Source: Bactericera cockerelli
Lineage: Eukaryota > Arthropoda > Insecta > Hemiptera > Triozidae
NCBI GenBank assembly: GCA_024516035.1
Contig: CM044967.1
Coordinates: forward strand, 11,454,092-11,518,091
Direction: 5' to 3'
Length of the DNA: 64,000 nt
The notes under the pieces were generated by a model, which did no database searches, had not been told where the DNA came from, and was given only the letters and a program-made list of their open reading frames with translations. Positions 45,801 to 55,989 of this stretch are shown here, piece by piece. Made by a program: the position numbers and the translations under genes. Positions within the stretch are counted from its first letter, which is position 1. The number at the start of each line of letters is the position of its first letter.

Positions 45801-48800
45801 AATAAAAGAGAAAATTTATTTCAATAGGTATCTCTAGCTACCTACTCATATTAATCCATGCTGATGAAACTTTGAACATACTCATGGAGGAATGTAGCGT
45901 ATCACTCCAGTTGGTAGTATTTAATAATTAATAAAACCACACAAAACATACTCCAACCTCATGCTTGCGTTGCAAGATAAATCAATCTTCTGTTCCTCTC
46001 ATATGTGTTGTAAAAGTCATAATAAATAACAAACAGATCAACTAGCTAGGGAGTATCTTTCAGTACATTTTCTCTATTACTAACAAAAATCCATCTTGTT
46101 TTCTTCCTTACATTTCTTTACAGAACCCTTTGTTGACCTAATTTTGTTTCATTGCTTACCCTTGAATTTTTTATGGAGCTCCCTTTTACATGACCCACAA
46201 AGAAAATTTGTTGGTGTTTCAACATGATGATATCTGTACGAGTATATCATTAATATTATTTACATACCAATCACCAAGATTAGAACAGTTTTAGGAATGT
46301 TAGGTCCACTGACATTCAAAGGCTCTTAATATTTTTCACTGTTCAATCTCGATGACAGGGTATAAAAGGATGCATACTTTCGTCGGAAATACGAGAGAAT
46401 GTAGTAATTTTCCATTATAGGAAACCAATGTTATTGCTTTCCTGGATTCTATGCAACAGATATTAAATTTTGTCAATATCCAGAAAGAGAAGTTCCCACT
46501 TTACATTTGTTCAAAAGAAATCTGTAAATCTTACCCGGGTAAATAATAATATTAATAGGTCAGATTGTGGTTTCTATGTTGCTCATTGCATAATTCAGAT
46601 GTACCAGGCGTGTATTCAAATTCAAGACAAAATACATACAAACTATATTTACCGTTGTAGGTATAAGCACTGTAGTTTCTGGGAGGCGTTCTCCCGCGAA
46701 ACGACCGTTTCGCTTGATGGTGCTATGAGAATGGGGCTTCGAGAGCTTAAGGGCGAAATTAATAGACAACATCGATAACGTTAAGTAATTACTTGGCGTC
46801 GGTTTTCCCTATATTACACAGTACGTAATCCGTGACCTAGCGCCACAGAGGTATTACAAAAACGTCTATTAGGGCGAAATTAATAGACAAATTCTATATC
46901 TCAAGTCATTGCTAAGCGTTGGTTTTCCCTATCTTACACAGTACGCAATCTGTGACCTAGCGCCACAGAGGTATTACAAAAATGTCTATTAATTTCGCAC
47001 TAAGTCTCCTCCATCACAGATATGTTAATTTTGTATTGAGCTTTTGCTGCGATGTTACAAAGAGACAGTCTCTGATCAATTATACACACATAAATATGGT
47101 CTCCACATTTTATTTAGGATTGGACATCAAAATATTAATTTTATGTAAATTTGGTCTTCACATTTTATTTTGGATCGGACATCAAAATATTAATTTTATG
47201 TGCATACCTACTTATAATGTAAAAAATTGCCTTCGATACTTATTAAATTACTCTTTTTCTTGATCGGGTTTATAGAAAATTCACGGTTTGATTTTTCACA
47301 AATATAATTGGGGGGCAGTTTCTAAACAAAGATAAGGCAGTTTTTCATTTTAGATAATGCAACTTCCCTTTTAGTTAGGTATAAAATGTGTTTTTTAAAC
47401 ACATTGACTTTTGTTACACCCTCTGAAATAAAATAAAAAACTTTCGTAGTATTAAAAACCGTTGTCAGGTACGCTGGAATTTACAAATGGTTTTATTCAG
47501 AGTGGGAAATATCGCCATGATAAATGATATCTGTCTAAAAACATTGTTAGAACTATGTGAATATCTCTCTTTCTCCTATTATGTATCCCTGTCAGGGTAA
47601 GGAACGTCATTCAATAATGAGTTGTGTCCTTATGCTGGGATTACGAGCGGTCATTTTGATAAGTTGCTTTCTAACCTCAACCCTTTTTTTTTCTTCTTCT
47701 TGAAAGTACTTTTTTTAGACAGCATGTGAAACTCATTTTTTGTTTGTTCTATTTATCATAAGAGCCATAAGTACTATGAAGAAGAAGTTGAACAATGCCG
47801 AACTCAAGTAGATTTGGAAAAAGGCAAAAAAGAAGATGTTCCATTTTAAGAAGAAGTTCTATTTTAAAAGATAGTTTTTAAGACAAAATATTTCCATCTT
47901 ATGTTTCAGAGTAGAAGAAGACTGTTCGGGGCTGCCGTTCAAAGTTGTCGATTCGAGTAGGGAAAAGAAAATTGGCATTGTGGCCCTCTCTCTGAAAGAT
48001 TTAATGAACAGGTGAGTCGAATGTCGATGCATATTGTAGAATCTAGGAAAAATATATTATAAGTCTTATAGCTAACTTAACCTAGCTACCTAACTCTCCG
48101 TTTCTTTGTACCACAGCAGTAATTAAAAATAATCACCCCCCCCCCAAACAAACAATGCATTGGTGGTCGTAGTGGGCATAAGGCCTTGGTCTAATAATCC
48201 AGGTAGTAATAGCATAGGGATCCTTTGGCTTGAATCCCACCCAATCAATGCATAAGATTTTCTTTATATATCCGAGACCAAAAAACTTCTGCAATAATGA
48301 GACTCTTCAGTCTTAATCAGGCAGAATAATAACGGCCGAATTATGAAACAGGACTACATCAATATAAGTGAACACTATCACTTAACTCAGGCTATAGAGC
48401 GCTGTGTTGAAATTCTTACTAGAGGGTGTGTTAAGGGTTAAGGGATAGTGTTCCACTTAGATTAATCTAATCCTACACTATCCCTTAACACTCCCTCTGG
48501 TGGGAATTTTAACCAATCACAGCACATATCAGCTGTTAAGTGATAGTGGCTTGCATTAACAAACCCTAGATATCTTGCATATATTTATTGGTATAGAAGA
48601 CATTGAAAAATGTATAAAACATAGTCACCCTATCTAACTTATTGACTAACTTATGACTAACTGTTGGACAAAATGTATTTTTGTAATTTATTATTCTTTG
48701 AATCCTTTATTATCCTAGGATTTATGAATACTGTTTCATAATTCGGACCTTAATGTTTATAGGTTATCATATATGTGATAACCACTTTCATGATATCATC

Positions 48801-49438
48801 ACAACTTCTCAAACTCGCTTAACTAAATCCACGCTGAACCCGGGACTTGAGCCACCGACCTCCACGTCACAAGTCCGCTGCCTTATCGATCAAACTGTTG
48901 AGGTCGGTTTTGTTTATAACTACTTTAATGTTTATGTCTGGCTGGGGACTATAAACAGGGAGTAGGCTTGGTTCTGGGGGCCCTTGTCAATTATTAGCCT
49001 CCTTGTAAAGACAGTGGCAGAAGTACTGAGTCATTCTTCCACTGTCTGGCTACCATCGTTCACGATGACGCCACCCTATGATGAATGTTTATAATTTTTA
49101 TAGAGAGTATATTTTTTTTCGGTGGTTTTTTTTAATGTTTGTAGGGCAAGATGTACAATTTTTATAGAGAGTATATTTTTTTTCGGTCGTTTTTTTCAAT
49201 GTTTGTAGGGCAAGATGTACAATTTTTATAGAGAGTATATTTTTTTTCGGTCGTTTTTTTTAAATGTTTGTAGGGCAAGACTGAAACTGGGCCTGTCCTC
49301 GGTAGTTAAGGTGGTGCTGGATCTAGACGGCACGGAAGTGGATGAGGAGGAGTACTTCAGCACCCTGGAGAAGAACACAAGTCTGATGATCCTGTCCAGT
49401 GCAGACAAGTGGACGCCGAGCTGCGAGGACGCAACAAC
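42878..49438 (+). CDS. CIDE-N domain protein, DFF/CIDE/Drep family (5' part)
   Basis: CIDE-N domains mediate head-to-tail assembly in the apoptotic DNase DFF40/CAD, its inhibitor DFF45/ICAD and the insect Drep proteins. Three exons: 42878-42885 (ATG GAA CA), 47910-48011 and 49274-49438, joined in phase through GT-AG introns, giving 91 residues plus two bases. Residues about 10-84 form the domain: GLPFKVVDSSREKKIGIVAL, then SLKDLMNR, VKVVLDLDGTEVDEEEYFST, LEKNTSLMILSSADKW. DGTEVDEEEYF is the conserved acidic patch and the KK around residue 20 the basic patch. The model stops at a donor in phase 2. No DFF-C or nuclease exon was recognised, so CAD, ICAD and Drep2/3 types cannot be separated. Intron 1 is 5.0 kb. 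Confidence 0.85.
44463..44575 (+). mobile_element. LINE 3' tail remnant
   Basis: GATTGGGTGGTAGAGATTGC with the hairpin TTGCCTAAGGCAATAA, a CCAATAAACAG motif and an AT-rich end. It matches the 3' UTR of the LINE at 27577-28686. Confidence 0.6.
45000..45095 (-). mobile_element. tRNA-derived SINE, family E (head)
   Basis: Minus strand: GACTTCAGTAGCTTGATCGA, then TAACCTGGAGGTTCGGTGGT and CAAGTCCGGGTTCCGC. Tail sequences (TTAATCATTTCCGTGATA) lie to its left. Confidence 0.75.
46361..46367 (+). promoter_or_regulatory. Strong TATA-like element in CIDE intron 1
   Basis: CAGGGTATAAAAGGATGC is a consensus TATA box context, followed about 30 bp on by ACTTTCGTCGG. It lies 1.5 kb upstream of coding exon 2. 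It could mark an alternative promoter, but no initiator exon was identified. Confidence 0.3.
46750..47002. mobile_element. Short MITE family Q, two tandem copies
   Basis: The complete copy at 46871-47002 runs AGGGCGAAATTAATAGAC to GTCTATTAATTTCGCAC. The left copy (46750-46870) lacks its final inverted-repeat bases and runs straight into the next AGGGCGAAATT. Confidence 0.85.
47098..47204. repeat. Tandem duplication, period 55
   Basis: GGTCTCCACATTTTATTT...GGACATCAAAATATTAATTT occurs twice (47098-47152 and 47153-47204) with few changes. Confidence 0.85.
48167..48335 (+). mobile_element. Mosaic SINE: family B-like head, family A-like 3' end
   Basis: The head GGTGGTCGTAGTGGGCATAA to GCTTGAATCCCACCCAATCA resembles family B. 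The end CTTCTGCAATAATGAGACTC to TTAATCAGGCAGAATAAT resembles family A. It lies in CIDE intron 2. Confidence 0.6.
48338..48750. mobile_element. Fold-back MITE family P, compound copy
   Basis: It begins GGCCGAATTATGAAACAGGA and closes with ACTGTTTCATAATTCGGACC. The interior holds two middle segments (CTAGAGGGTGTGTTAAGGG and CTCCCTCTGGTGGGAATTT) in opposite orientation, plus unrelated sequence at about 48570-48715. Confidence 0.65.
48765..48907 (-). mobile_element. tRNA-derived SINE, family E
   Basis: Minus strand: ACCTCAACAGTTTGATCGAT, GTGACGTGGAGGTCGGTGG, CCCGGGTTCAGCGTGGATTT, then AAGCGAGTTTGAGAAGTTGT. It lies in CIDE intron 2. Confidence 0.8.
48930..49085. repeat. Interspersed repeat, family G (reverse copy)
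   Basis: GTCTGGCTGGGGACTATAAA to GTTCACGATGACGCCACC, complement of 41287-41450. Confidence 0.8.
49093..49285 (+). repeat. Triplicated 3' splice site before CIDE exon 3
   Basis: Three units of 64, 64 and 65 bp (49093-49156, 49157-49220, 49221-49285). Each has TTATAGAGAGTATA, a T-rich tract, TTTGTAG and then GGCAAGA, the first bases of exon 3. Splicing to the first or second AG puts an in-frame stop (TAG or TAA) within about 65 nt. Only the third, at 49271-49273, keeps the CIDE-N frame open. Confidence 0.92.
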
Positions 49439-49475
49439 GTGAGTCACCTTTTTACTTTCCTTATCCTATAGATAG

Positions 49476-49523
49476 GGCAATCTCTTCCACCCAATCCTAT
49501 AGGGTTGGGTGGAAGAGATTGCC
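49476..49523. repeat. 19-bp perfect hairpin just after CIDE exon 3
   Basis: GGCAATCTCTTCCACCCAA at 49476-49494 pairs with TTGGGTGGAAGAGATTGCC at 49505-49523. The ten bases between can extend the stem (TCCTATAGGG). The right arm is the start of a LINE tail. Confidence 0.88.
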
Positions 49524-49710
49524 ATAGGCAATAACCCCGCCCTTTAGTTAGGACTAAACTTATGTTTCTATATATTTTCTATTCTTTTTCATTTTCATTG
49601 TAGGTATAGGTATATTGTTTCCATTTTTTTCATTGTTAAATTAATTATTTTTATGTACATAATGTCCATTTATACCTAATAAAGCGTTGTATAATAATAA
49701 TAATAGATAG
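49503..49710 (+). mobile_element. LINE 3' tail
   Basis: GGTTGGGTGGAAGAGATTGC, hairpin TTGCCATAGGCAATAA, then 150 bp of T-rich sequence, TAATAAAGCGTTGT and (ATA)n. Same 3' architecture as the 27577 LINE. Confidence 0.7.
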
Positions 49711-50137
49711 GAAAGTTATCTATGGAAAGGCAGCATCATACCTCATCCAACGTGTAAGCCTGGCCATTCAGAGGGGTAATGCAGCCAGCATTGCGGGCTC
49801 ATTCCCCTTCACAAATTCACTGAATGAAGTGTTTGTGTTATAGTTCAATAAAAATTTAATGAGAAATCAGAATATATAAAAAAAAGGTATGGAATCACCC
49901 AAAATTCTAAATGGGAGGCTAACTGCTGGAATAACGGTTTTCAGGCAGTACAAATACTGCGACATAAATTATTACCGTTTTTCTGGTTTGCTTTAATAAT
50001 CTGTTAAATTATCTGAATAACCCTTACATTGTAAGATTATTACCGAATAACTACGACCTTTCTTTTGAAAATGGTGTAACATCTTTTAGGCCGACTTACA
50101 AAACAGGAAGCAAAAGATATTATTATTATTTTTTAAA

Positions 50138-50373
50138 GATGAGTGTTTCACAGCCTTTTTTTATTTCGTAGCCATGAAACATAGCCATACTGTAGACGCT
50201 TGTGGTCTGTGTTGTAGCCTGCCAATCCCGTAGTATGCCTCCCCTCCGATGGGCTAGAAGTGACACAATAATTCCCATTTTTTTAGTACAATTTTTTGTC
50301 GGCTTGGGGGTTCGAACCCGGGAACTTCCGCATGGAAAGCGAGTGCTTAACCACTGAGCTATTCGTGCACTCT
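50138..50373 (-). mobile_element. tRNA-derived SINE, family D (uninterrupted)
   Basis: The reference for the split copy at 10888-12182. Minus strand head AATAGCTCAGTGGTTAAGCA to CCCGGGTTCGAACCCCC, 3' end TGGCTACGAAATAAAAAAAG then GCTGTGAAACACTCATC. Confidence 0.88.
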
Positions 50374-50954
50374 TTATTATATTTTAACCTATTAATTATA
50401 GACTGTCCCTAAAGTTGGAATATAGTTTGCTAAGATTAGTTGAAACTCCGAGTTTATGGAGGGTCTTTTTTGGTTATGTGTAGTCATGTAGTGTGTACAC
50501 ATGCTGGCGTATCAAAGTAGCTACTCCAAAATGAAATGAATTACAAGGGTTTTGCTTTCTCTCAGTACTCATAAAGCAAAGGGTATGAAAGCTAGGGAAA
50601 CAATAATTATTAGTAAGCGTAGGTATTATTGTATTATCAGGGTGATTCCCTAGACTCTCGTTACAAGGTTCTGGTAATTAATATTTATATGTGTAAGAGA
50701 CTTTTTGAAGTTAGAAAGTTACCTTTATTTATGAAAAGATATTATCGAAGTTTTTCAAAGTATGTTTCTTTGTGTCATTAGAAGTTATCTACGATACTCT
50801 TAGCGTAATGGAATTTTCCTGTCTTGAGCCGACAGTCTAATAGTAATAAATTAATAATAAAGCAAGGTAGTATAGGTGTGAATAATTTCTCTGTGGTGAA
50901 CCACACAGCCTCTTCACAATTTTTATGGGTAGTGCAGCAGTACTTTTTTTTTAA

Positions 50955-51130
50955 AGAGGTGTAAGTGTGCCCCGTAACCGCTTTCGCCTTACTTCAGGGC
51001 ACTTTACCATTACATCCATGCCATTCCGGAAACGGAAAATTTCGGTCAGAAATTTCCGCTCCGGCTGGGATTCGAACCCACAACTTCTGGGTCAGTAACC
51101 GATTCTCTTAACCAATGAGCCACGGAGGTC
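50955..51130 (-). mobile_element. tRNA-derived SINE, family H
   Basis: Minus strand ACCTCCGTGGCTCATTGG, TGTGGGTTCGAATCCCAGCC, body TTTCCGTTTCCGGAATGG, poly(A)-like tail. Confidence 0.85.
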
Positions 51131-51269
51131 GACAGTGCATCAGTACTGAGAGCCTCCTTTAACTTTTCGAATATTTTCACATTATTTTCTTTATACTCTG
51201 GTGATGCCGCTATTTTCCCTTACCGATACACGTATCTACTAACTTTGCCTCAAGAGTTATAAACTAAAC

Positions 51270-51362
51270 CCCAGACATTTTTCTACCTAGCTGAGAACCC
51301 TGGTCACCTGGCGTGCAAATCTAGTGCGCTATACCAGTTGCCCACGGTGACTACAGACTGTC
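51270..51362 (-). mobile_element. SINE family C head
   Basis: Minus strand GTCACCGTGGGCAACTGGTA to CAGGTGACCAGGGTTCTC. Confidence 0.6.
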
Positions 51363-51449
51363 TAAAAAAAGCATTACTATACTGAAACATCATACTTTTG
51401 GTAGCCTAGTAGTCTTGAGTTTGAACCCCAGGCCGTGCATGAATTTTTC

Positions 51450-52438
51450 CAATTTATTTAAGAAATAGATTGCATAAATGTTGTGGTTTACATTTCCTTT
51501 TTATTTAATTGAATTACCTATTCTTTAAATGGTTCGTAATTTTTTTGCGACCCTAAAAGAACAAAAGTGGAGCAAGATCATAATAAAATTTGTTAGCAAG
51601 GAAATCCCGACATTTCATTCTGGTGACCTCCTTTTTGAATAGAATGTAGGTCGTCATGTTCTCATTATTATTAAATTGAATTAACTTAAATTACATGTTA
51701 GAATACAACGTTCCACGAGTAATATTTTATCTGTGTATCAACATGGGTACATATTTATAAAATGAATGAGTGTGTTATACTCTTGATTGTTAAATAAAAC
51801 CTTAAAGGTTATGATTTGAAAATAAAATAAATTTATAAATAACTTTGAATACACGTGTTGCCATTCTTGATCCATCAGAATCCCAAAATATGCCCAATTT
51901 CAAGCCAAAATGACACTATCACAGTGTCATGACAATTGTTATAATAATATATGATACTGTTAGAGTATAAACAGAAAAGTGAGATGTTGAACGTGGATGT
52001 ACCTACTTATCGAGGAAGCTATAAACACGGTTAATATCTCTTGGGATACAAGAGTTCTAAATGATAGCTTACTTGAAGCACTGCATAGGAGGTATATAGC
52101 ACAAAGTTGTCGGCAAATTCAGATCTCAGCGGAAATTAATTGCCTTGAAGATGATCGGTTGAATGCCTTCTAATTGCGAAAGAGTCTTAGTTTATGAAAG
52201 AGTTAAGGAGAAAGAGTGAGAGAGAGAGAGAGAGAGAGGGAGGAGAGAGAGATAGGAGAGAGAGAGAGAGATAGTAAGGTGAGCGAAGGAGAAGAAAAAG
52301 AGAGAGTTGTATAAATTGAATGGCTGTATCGGAGAGAGAAATATTCAGATAATAGAAGTTAAAGAGAAATATAAAACCAAGTCAGTATAAACAGAATTTA
52401 TTTTGGGTGATTTCATTACTTTCCTTTCTATAGGGACA

Positions 52439-52485
<47 letters not shown>

Positions 52486-52660
52486 GGCTCGACCGTGAGA
52501 AGTATACGAAGTAGAAAGTAGTAGACAGTGATACGAAGAAAACCAAATTGAAACTATCGAATGGCGATAAATAGAAAAGAGAAACGATAAATTCGGTATA
52601 AAAAAGAGCTTTTTGATGGTAAAGAGAAAGTTTAGAAATGGATAGACGGAGCAGCTTAAG
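51450..52660. other. AT-rich sequence with (GA)n tracts
   Basis: GA-rich purine tracts at 52216-52290 and 52446-52480 within a generally purine-rich plus strand (52190-52660). No gene seen. Confidence 0.5.
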
Positions 52661-52830
52661 GCTACATTATGAAACAGGACTAAAGTTAAGCTAAGCCAGA
52701 CACGCCCTCAAGTCGGAGTTTCAACCAATCACAGCACACTATAGACTATAGCCTGAGTCAAGGGATATTGTGGACCCTATTTAAATGGACTTAGATTAAA
52801 TCTAATCCTGTTTTATAAAAGTCTTAGTCT
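52661..52830. mobile_element. Fold-back MITE family P
   Basis: ACATTATGAAACAGGACTAA to TTAGATTAAATCTAATCCTG, middle ACGCCCTCAAGTCGGAGTTT. Confidence 0.75.
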
Positions 52831-52987
52831 GTACCTCCTGTTGAAAAAGAAAAGTGAGAGTCAGAGACAGAAAGAGTTAGGATATCTTGGCGTTACTTCC
52901 GAGAAAACCTATCCAACTTAATAAACAAAAATGTGGAAATCTGGCTTGATGTCTAAATTCTTACCTACTCAAAAGCTTATATCAAGC

Positions 52988-53050
52988 TCGCCGGGAGGCG
53001 AGCGCTCGTCAAGTAGCGCCAGCCCACCGGCCTATATTAACACGAAACAG
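52988..53050. other. GC-rich island, possible exon on either strand
   Basis: About 60 bp of roughly 65% GC in very AT-rich surroundings. Plus frame: SPGGERSSSSASPPAYINT; its phase would continue CIDE exon 3 if AAG at 52985-52987 acts as a weak acceptor. Minus frame after a better acceptor (GTGTTAATATAG): AGGLALLDERSPPGELDISF followed by a stop, as a terminal exon would. Neither is confirmed. Confidence 0.25.
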
Positions 53051-54119
53051 AGTTTATATGTATTTTGTTTTATTGTTTTCGCCCACTTCCCGATAAATTT
53101 TATCAATTTTTATTTCAAATTCGTAATGAGACGCGAAAATAGATTGTGTTTCACGAAAGCGCGAGGTTCCTACGTACAGTTAAAGTCGTTTTCTGGCCAC
53201 GCCGAAAATCTTGAATTTCATGAAAATATTCATACAGGTTTTTTTTTTCTTCAGACCAATTTTCTGTCAAGGGTACAGCAGTGTGTGCTTGTCGTGGAAA
53301 GACGTGAGCTACGTTTTTGGATAGGGAATTTTTATTTCTGCATACCTTTTATAGTTTCAAGTATTTTTTTTTTATAGGATAGGAGATATAGCCTTCTAAA
53401 ATAAAACCGGAAAGTTGCACAGAGCCGCCCCTGGTTATCTTAGAGCTGCGATTCTGGTATTTTTCGAAAGGCCTTATCATAGGAAAAAATATAAAAATAT
53501 AACCTAAGTATTACACTGGACCAAACTTGAGTTAAAGCTTTTGAAAGGAATACTTATTTTGGAGCCCAGAGCCGTCTATTGTTATCCTAAAGATGTATTT
53601 CTGGTGTTTTTAGAAAGGTCTAGTCAAAGGGAATGAGATCACTTAATTTCAGATGGTTGAAACAAGGAGAAAAGTCTCTAAAGCCCTCTAAAGGAATATC
53701 TATAATGAACCCTGGAGCCACGCCTAGTTATCCCAAGTTGATGACTGAAGGTTCTTTCTAAAGATCTAATTACGCAGAATTATACTACGATGTAAATAAA
53801 ATTTTAGAAAAATCAGCGACAGTGTGAGACATAAAAAGAAAAAACTGAATTTAGATTTATGAGAGTAACAAAAAATCTTCGCCTCACATATAACTTAAAA
53901 TATGGGTGGGATATAATCGTCTTTGCTTGATCCAAGCTGCCAGCAGACCGTTTTATCAGAATGGGAATAATAACGTTTTATAACTTCATTGAAAGATTTC
54001 TACATCAAGAGGTAAACTAGGTCTATATTATGAGAAGTGTATAAAATATTGGCCAGTAAGAGGAAAAATATTGATTAATGAAGATCAAAACAATGATAAA
54101 TTATAATAAAATATTATGT

Positions 54120-54290
54120 ATTGAGCAGTCTCTGTGGTCGTCGACTGGTGTAGGTTAAACACAAAGTTTGCAAGGTGACCTGGGTTCGAATCCCGGCTCG
54201 GTAGAATTTTTTTTACTCTGTACTTTGGATGTCCGGTTTTCTCGTGAGAAAAAAAACAGTAGTTAGTTGGTAGTTTGAGTCAACCTCCTA
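54120..54290 (+). mobile_element. tRNA-derived SINE, family C
   Basis: GACCTGGGTTCGAATCCCGG, then CTCTGTACTTTGGATGTCCG and CTCGTGAGAAAAAA. Confidence 0.75.
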
Positions 54291-54566
54291 TGACCGTTTA
54301 ATTTCGAACGAAGTGAGTATGGTTCCCGATCAACATTGATTTGTCACAATCTAATTATCCATCTACCTATGTTTGTAACATGATATAGGTTGCATGTTTT
54401 GTCCAATCGAGCTGAAATTTTCAGGGTATATTCCATGAATATAATGCTTGCTTATTAATTTATAATTATTAATTGTATATCTAGTATAATTTCTCACTTC
54501 TTCTGTTTATATCTACTGATTATGCTGAAATGACACCATATTTAGCAACTCGAAGTTAGGCAAATA

Positions 54567-55006
54567 GAGGGTGGTCCAAAAAGTTTGCACCAAAATGATA
54601 GGGGTAATAAAAGAGACCATTTCCAACAAAAATATTCCCGGACATTTTACTTTATTTTTTGTCGTTTTCAAAATGGCGGCCAAAACGTGTGTTTTTCAAA
54701 TATGTGCGTTCAGAACCTTGACAGCCTAAATGAGCATGATCATTAAAACATTGAACGGGTTAATTTAACTTATTTTCGTTAAAATTTTATTTTCAATTCA
54801 AAAATGCAATTCGTTTTATTCTAGGTGGTACAGAAAAAATTAAAAAAATCAAAAGCCAAACCAATGTTGGAATATTTGAAAACACACGTTTTGGCCGCCA
54901 TTTTGAAAACTACAAAAAATAAAGTAAAATGTCCGGGAATATTTTTGTTGGAAATGGTCTCTTTTATTACCCCTATCATATTGGTGCAAACTTTCTGGAC
55001 CACCCT
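54567..55006. mobile_element. Fold-back DNA element with arms of about 130 bp
   Basis: AGGGTGGTCCAAAAAGTTTG to AAAATGGCGGCCAAAACGTG on the left returns complemented on the right, ending CTTTCTGGACCACCCTGT. The spacer is about 170 bp. Open frames here are mirror images of each other. Confidence 0.85.
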
Positions 55007-55427
55007 GTATATGGGTCAACATTTCTTAGAGCCATAGTAAGAGGTACTTTCGGAACATACAATAATACTCGGCACTTTCATTTCCCTCTTTATTTTGCCA
55101 AGATCGAATTTCCATCTACCTATCATGTACGTAGGCACATAATATAATTAAAATTGTATTATAAACAAAACCACGAAACCGAGCTGTCCTTTTTTTAACG
55201 AGTTCATTACTAATTTTTCAATACAAGGTTAAAATACTACTTGATTATTAATGAATTATTGTTAATGGATTTTAAGATTAAATAGGTATGTGTTTTTCTT
55301 CATTATTATTTATACTGGTTGAAGTTCCACAAAAGAAACACCAATTATCCAATTATCACACCAACCTCATTTTAAAACGATTGTGACCAGTTGATTGTAT
55401 TTGGTTTTAACGTCATGATTTGAACAA

Positions 55428-55636
55428 GTAAGGACGGGGGGTTTTACCCTCCATTCGCTGGGAATCGTTCCAGGTACCTACATTTACCTAACCCAGCCTG
55501 GGTAGGGCTGTGATTCCAGACTCACGTGTTAAGAGGGGAAAAAACATTAGAAAAGTATGCAACAACCGGGAATGGAACTCGAAATGTCTGGACTACGGGC
55601 AGTAGTTACAACCATTACGCCACGGATGCTGGCCAC
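55428..55636 (-). mobile_element. SINE family F with tRNA-like head
   Basis: Minus strand: GGCCAGCATCCGTGGCGTAA, ATTTCGAGTTCCATTCCCGG, then CCCTACCCAGGCTGGGTTAG and GAATGGAGGGTAAAACCCCC. Confidence 0.7.
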
Positions 55637-55739
55637 TGACAGTCTAAATAAAGCATTTATTTGAATCAATACTTTTGTATTTTGAATCGTAAATTACGTA
55701 TATCTCATTCAAAATTTACAAATATCTACCTACATATAC

Positions 55740-55985
55740 AGGACATCCATAAAGTCTCACCCAAGCCTGGGTTTCTCGAAAACGACTCAAAATATCAAAA
55801 AACGCAAAAAACCCGTATTTCTTAATTTTTAAGACACCTTTAAAACAATATACCACAAGACACACCATTGTATTTAAGATTTTAAAGCTGGTCCATGTTC
55901 AGCCTGACTGGGGCCGTGTAGGCAGATTTTTTTTTTGGCTGAAAATTAATCCTCTTAAAAATAAAGGAATATTGGTTTCTTTATT
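55740..55985. mobile_element. Single-arm relative of the 156-1038 fold-back
   Basis: ATAAAGTCTCACCC, AAACGCAAAAAACCCGTATT, GCCTGACTGGGGCCGTGTAG and GAAAATTAATC occur in the same order as in the arm at 664-1038, with indels. No mirrored partner is present nearby. Confidence 0.75.
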
Positions 55986-55989
55986 TCTA

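Noticed and set aside
46470..46778. 102-codon open frame in CIDE intron 1
   Set aside because: Its end runs into a family Q MITE and no domain is visible.
49215..49273. Alternative start for the CIDE protein upstream of exon 3
   Set aside because: The in-frame ATG lies in the tandem splice-site repeat; the proper N-terminus comes from exons 1 and 2.
52931..53377. 148-codon open frame as a protein gene
   Set aside because: Only the first third is coding-like; the rest is phenylalanine-rich translation of T-rich DNA, and no family is recognisable. I kept only the GC-rich island as a weak exon candidate.
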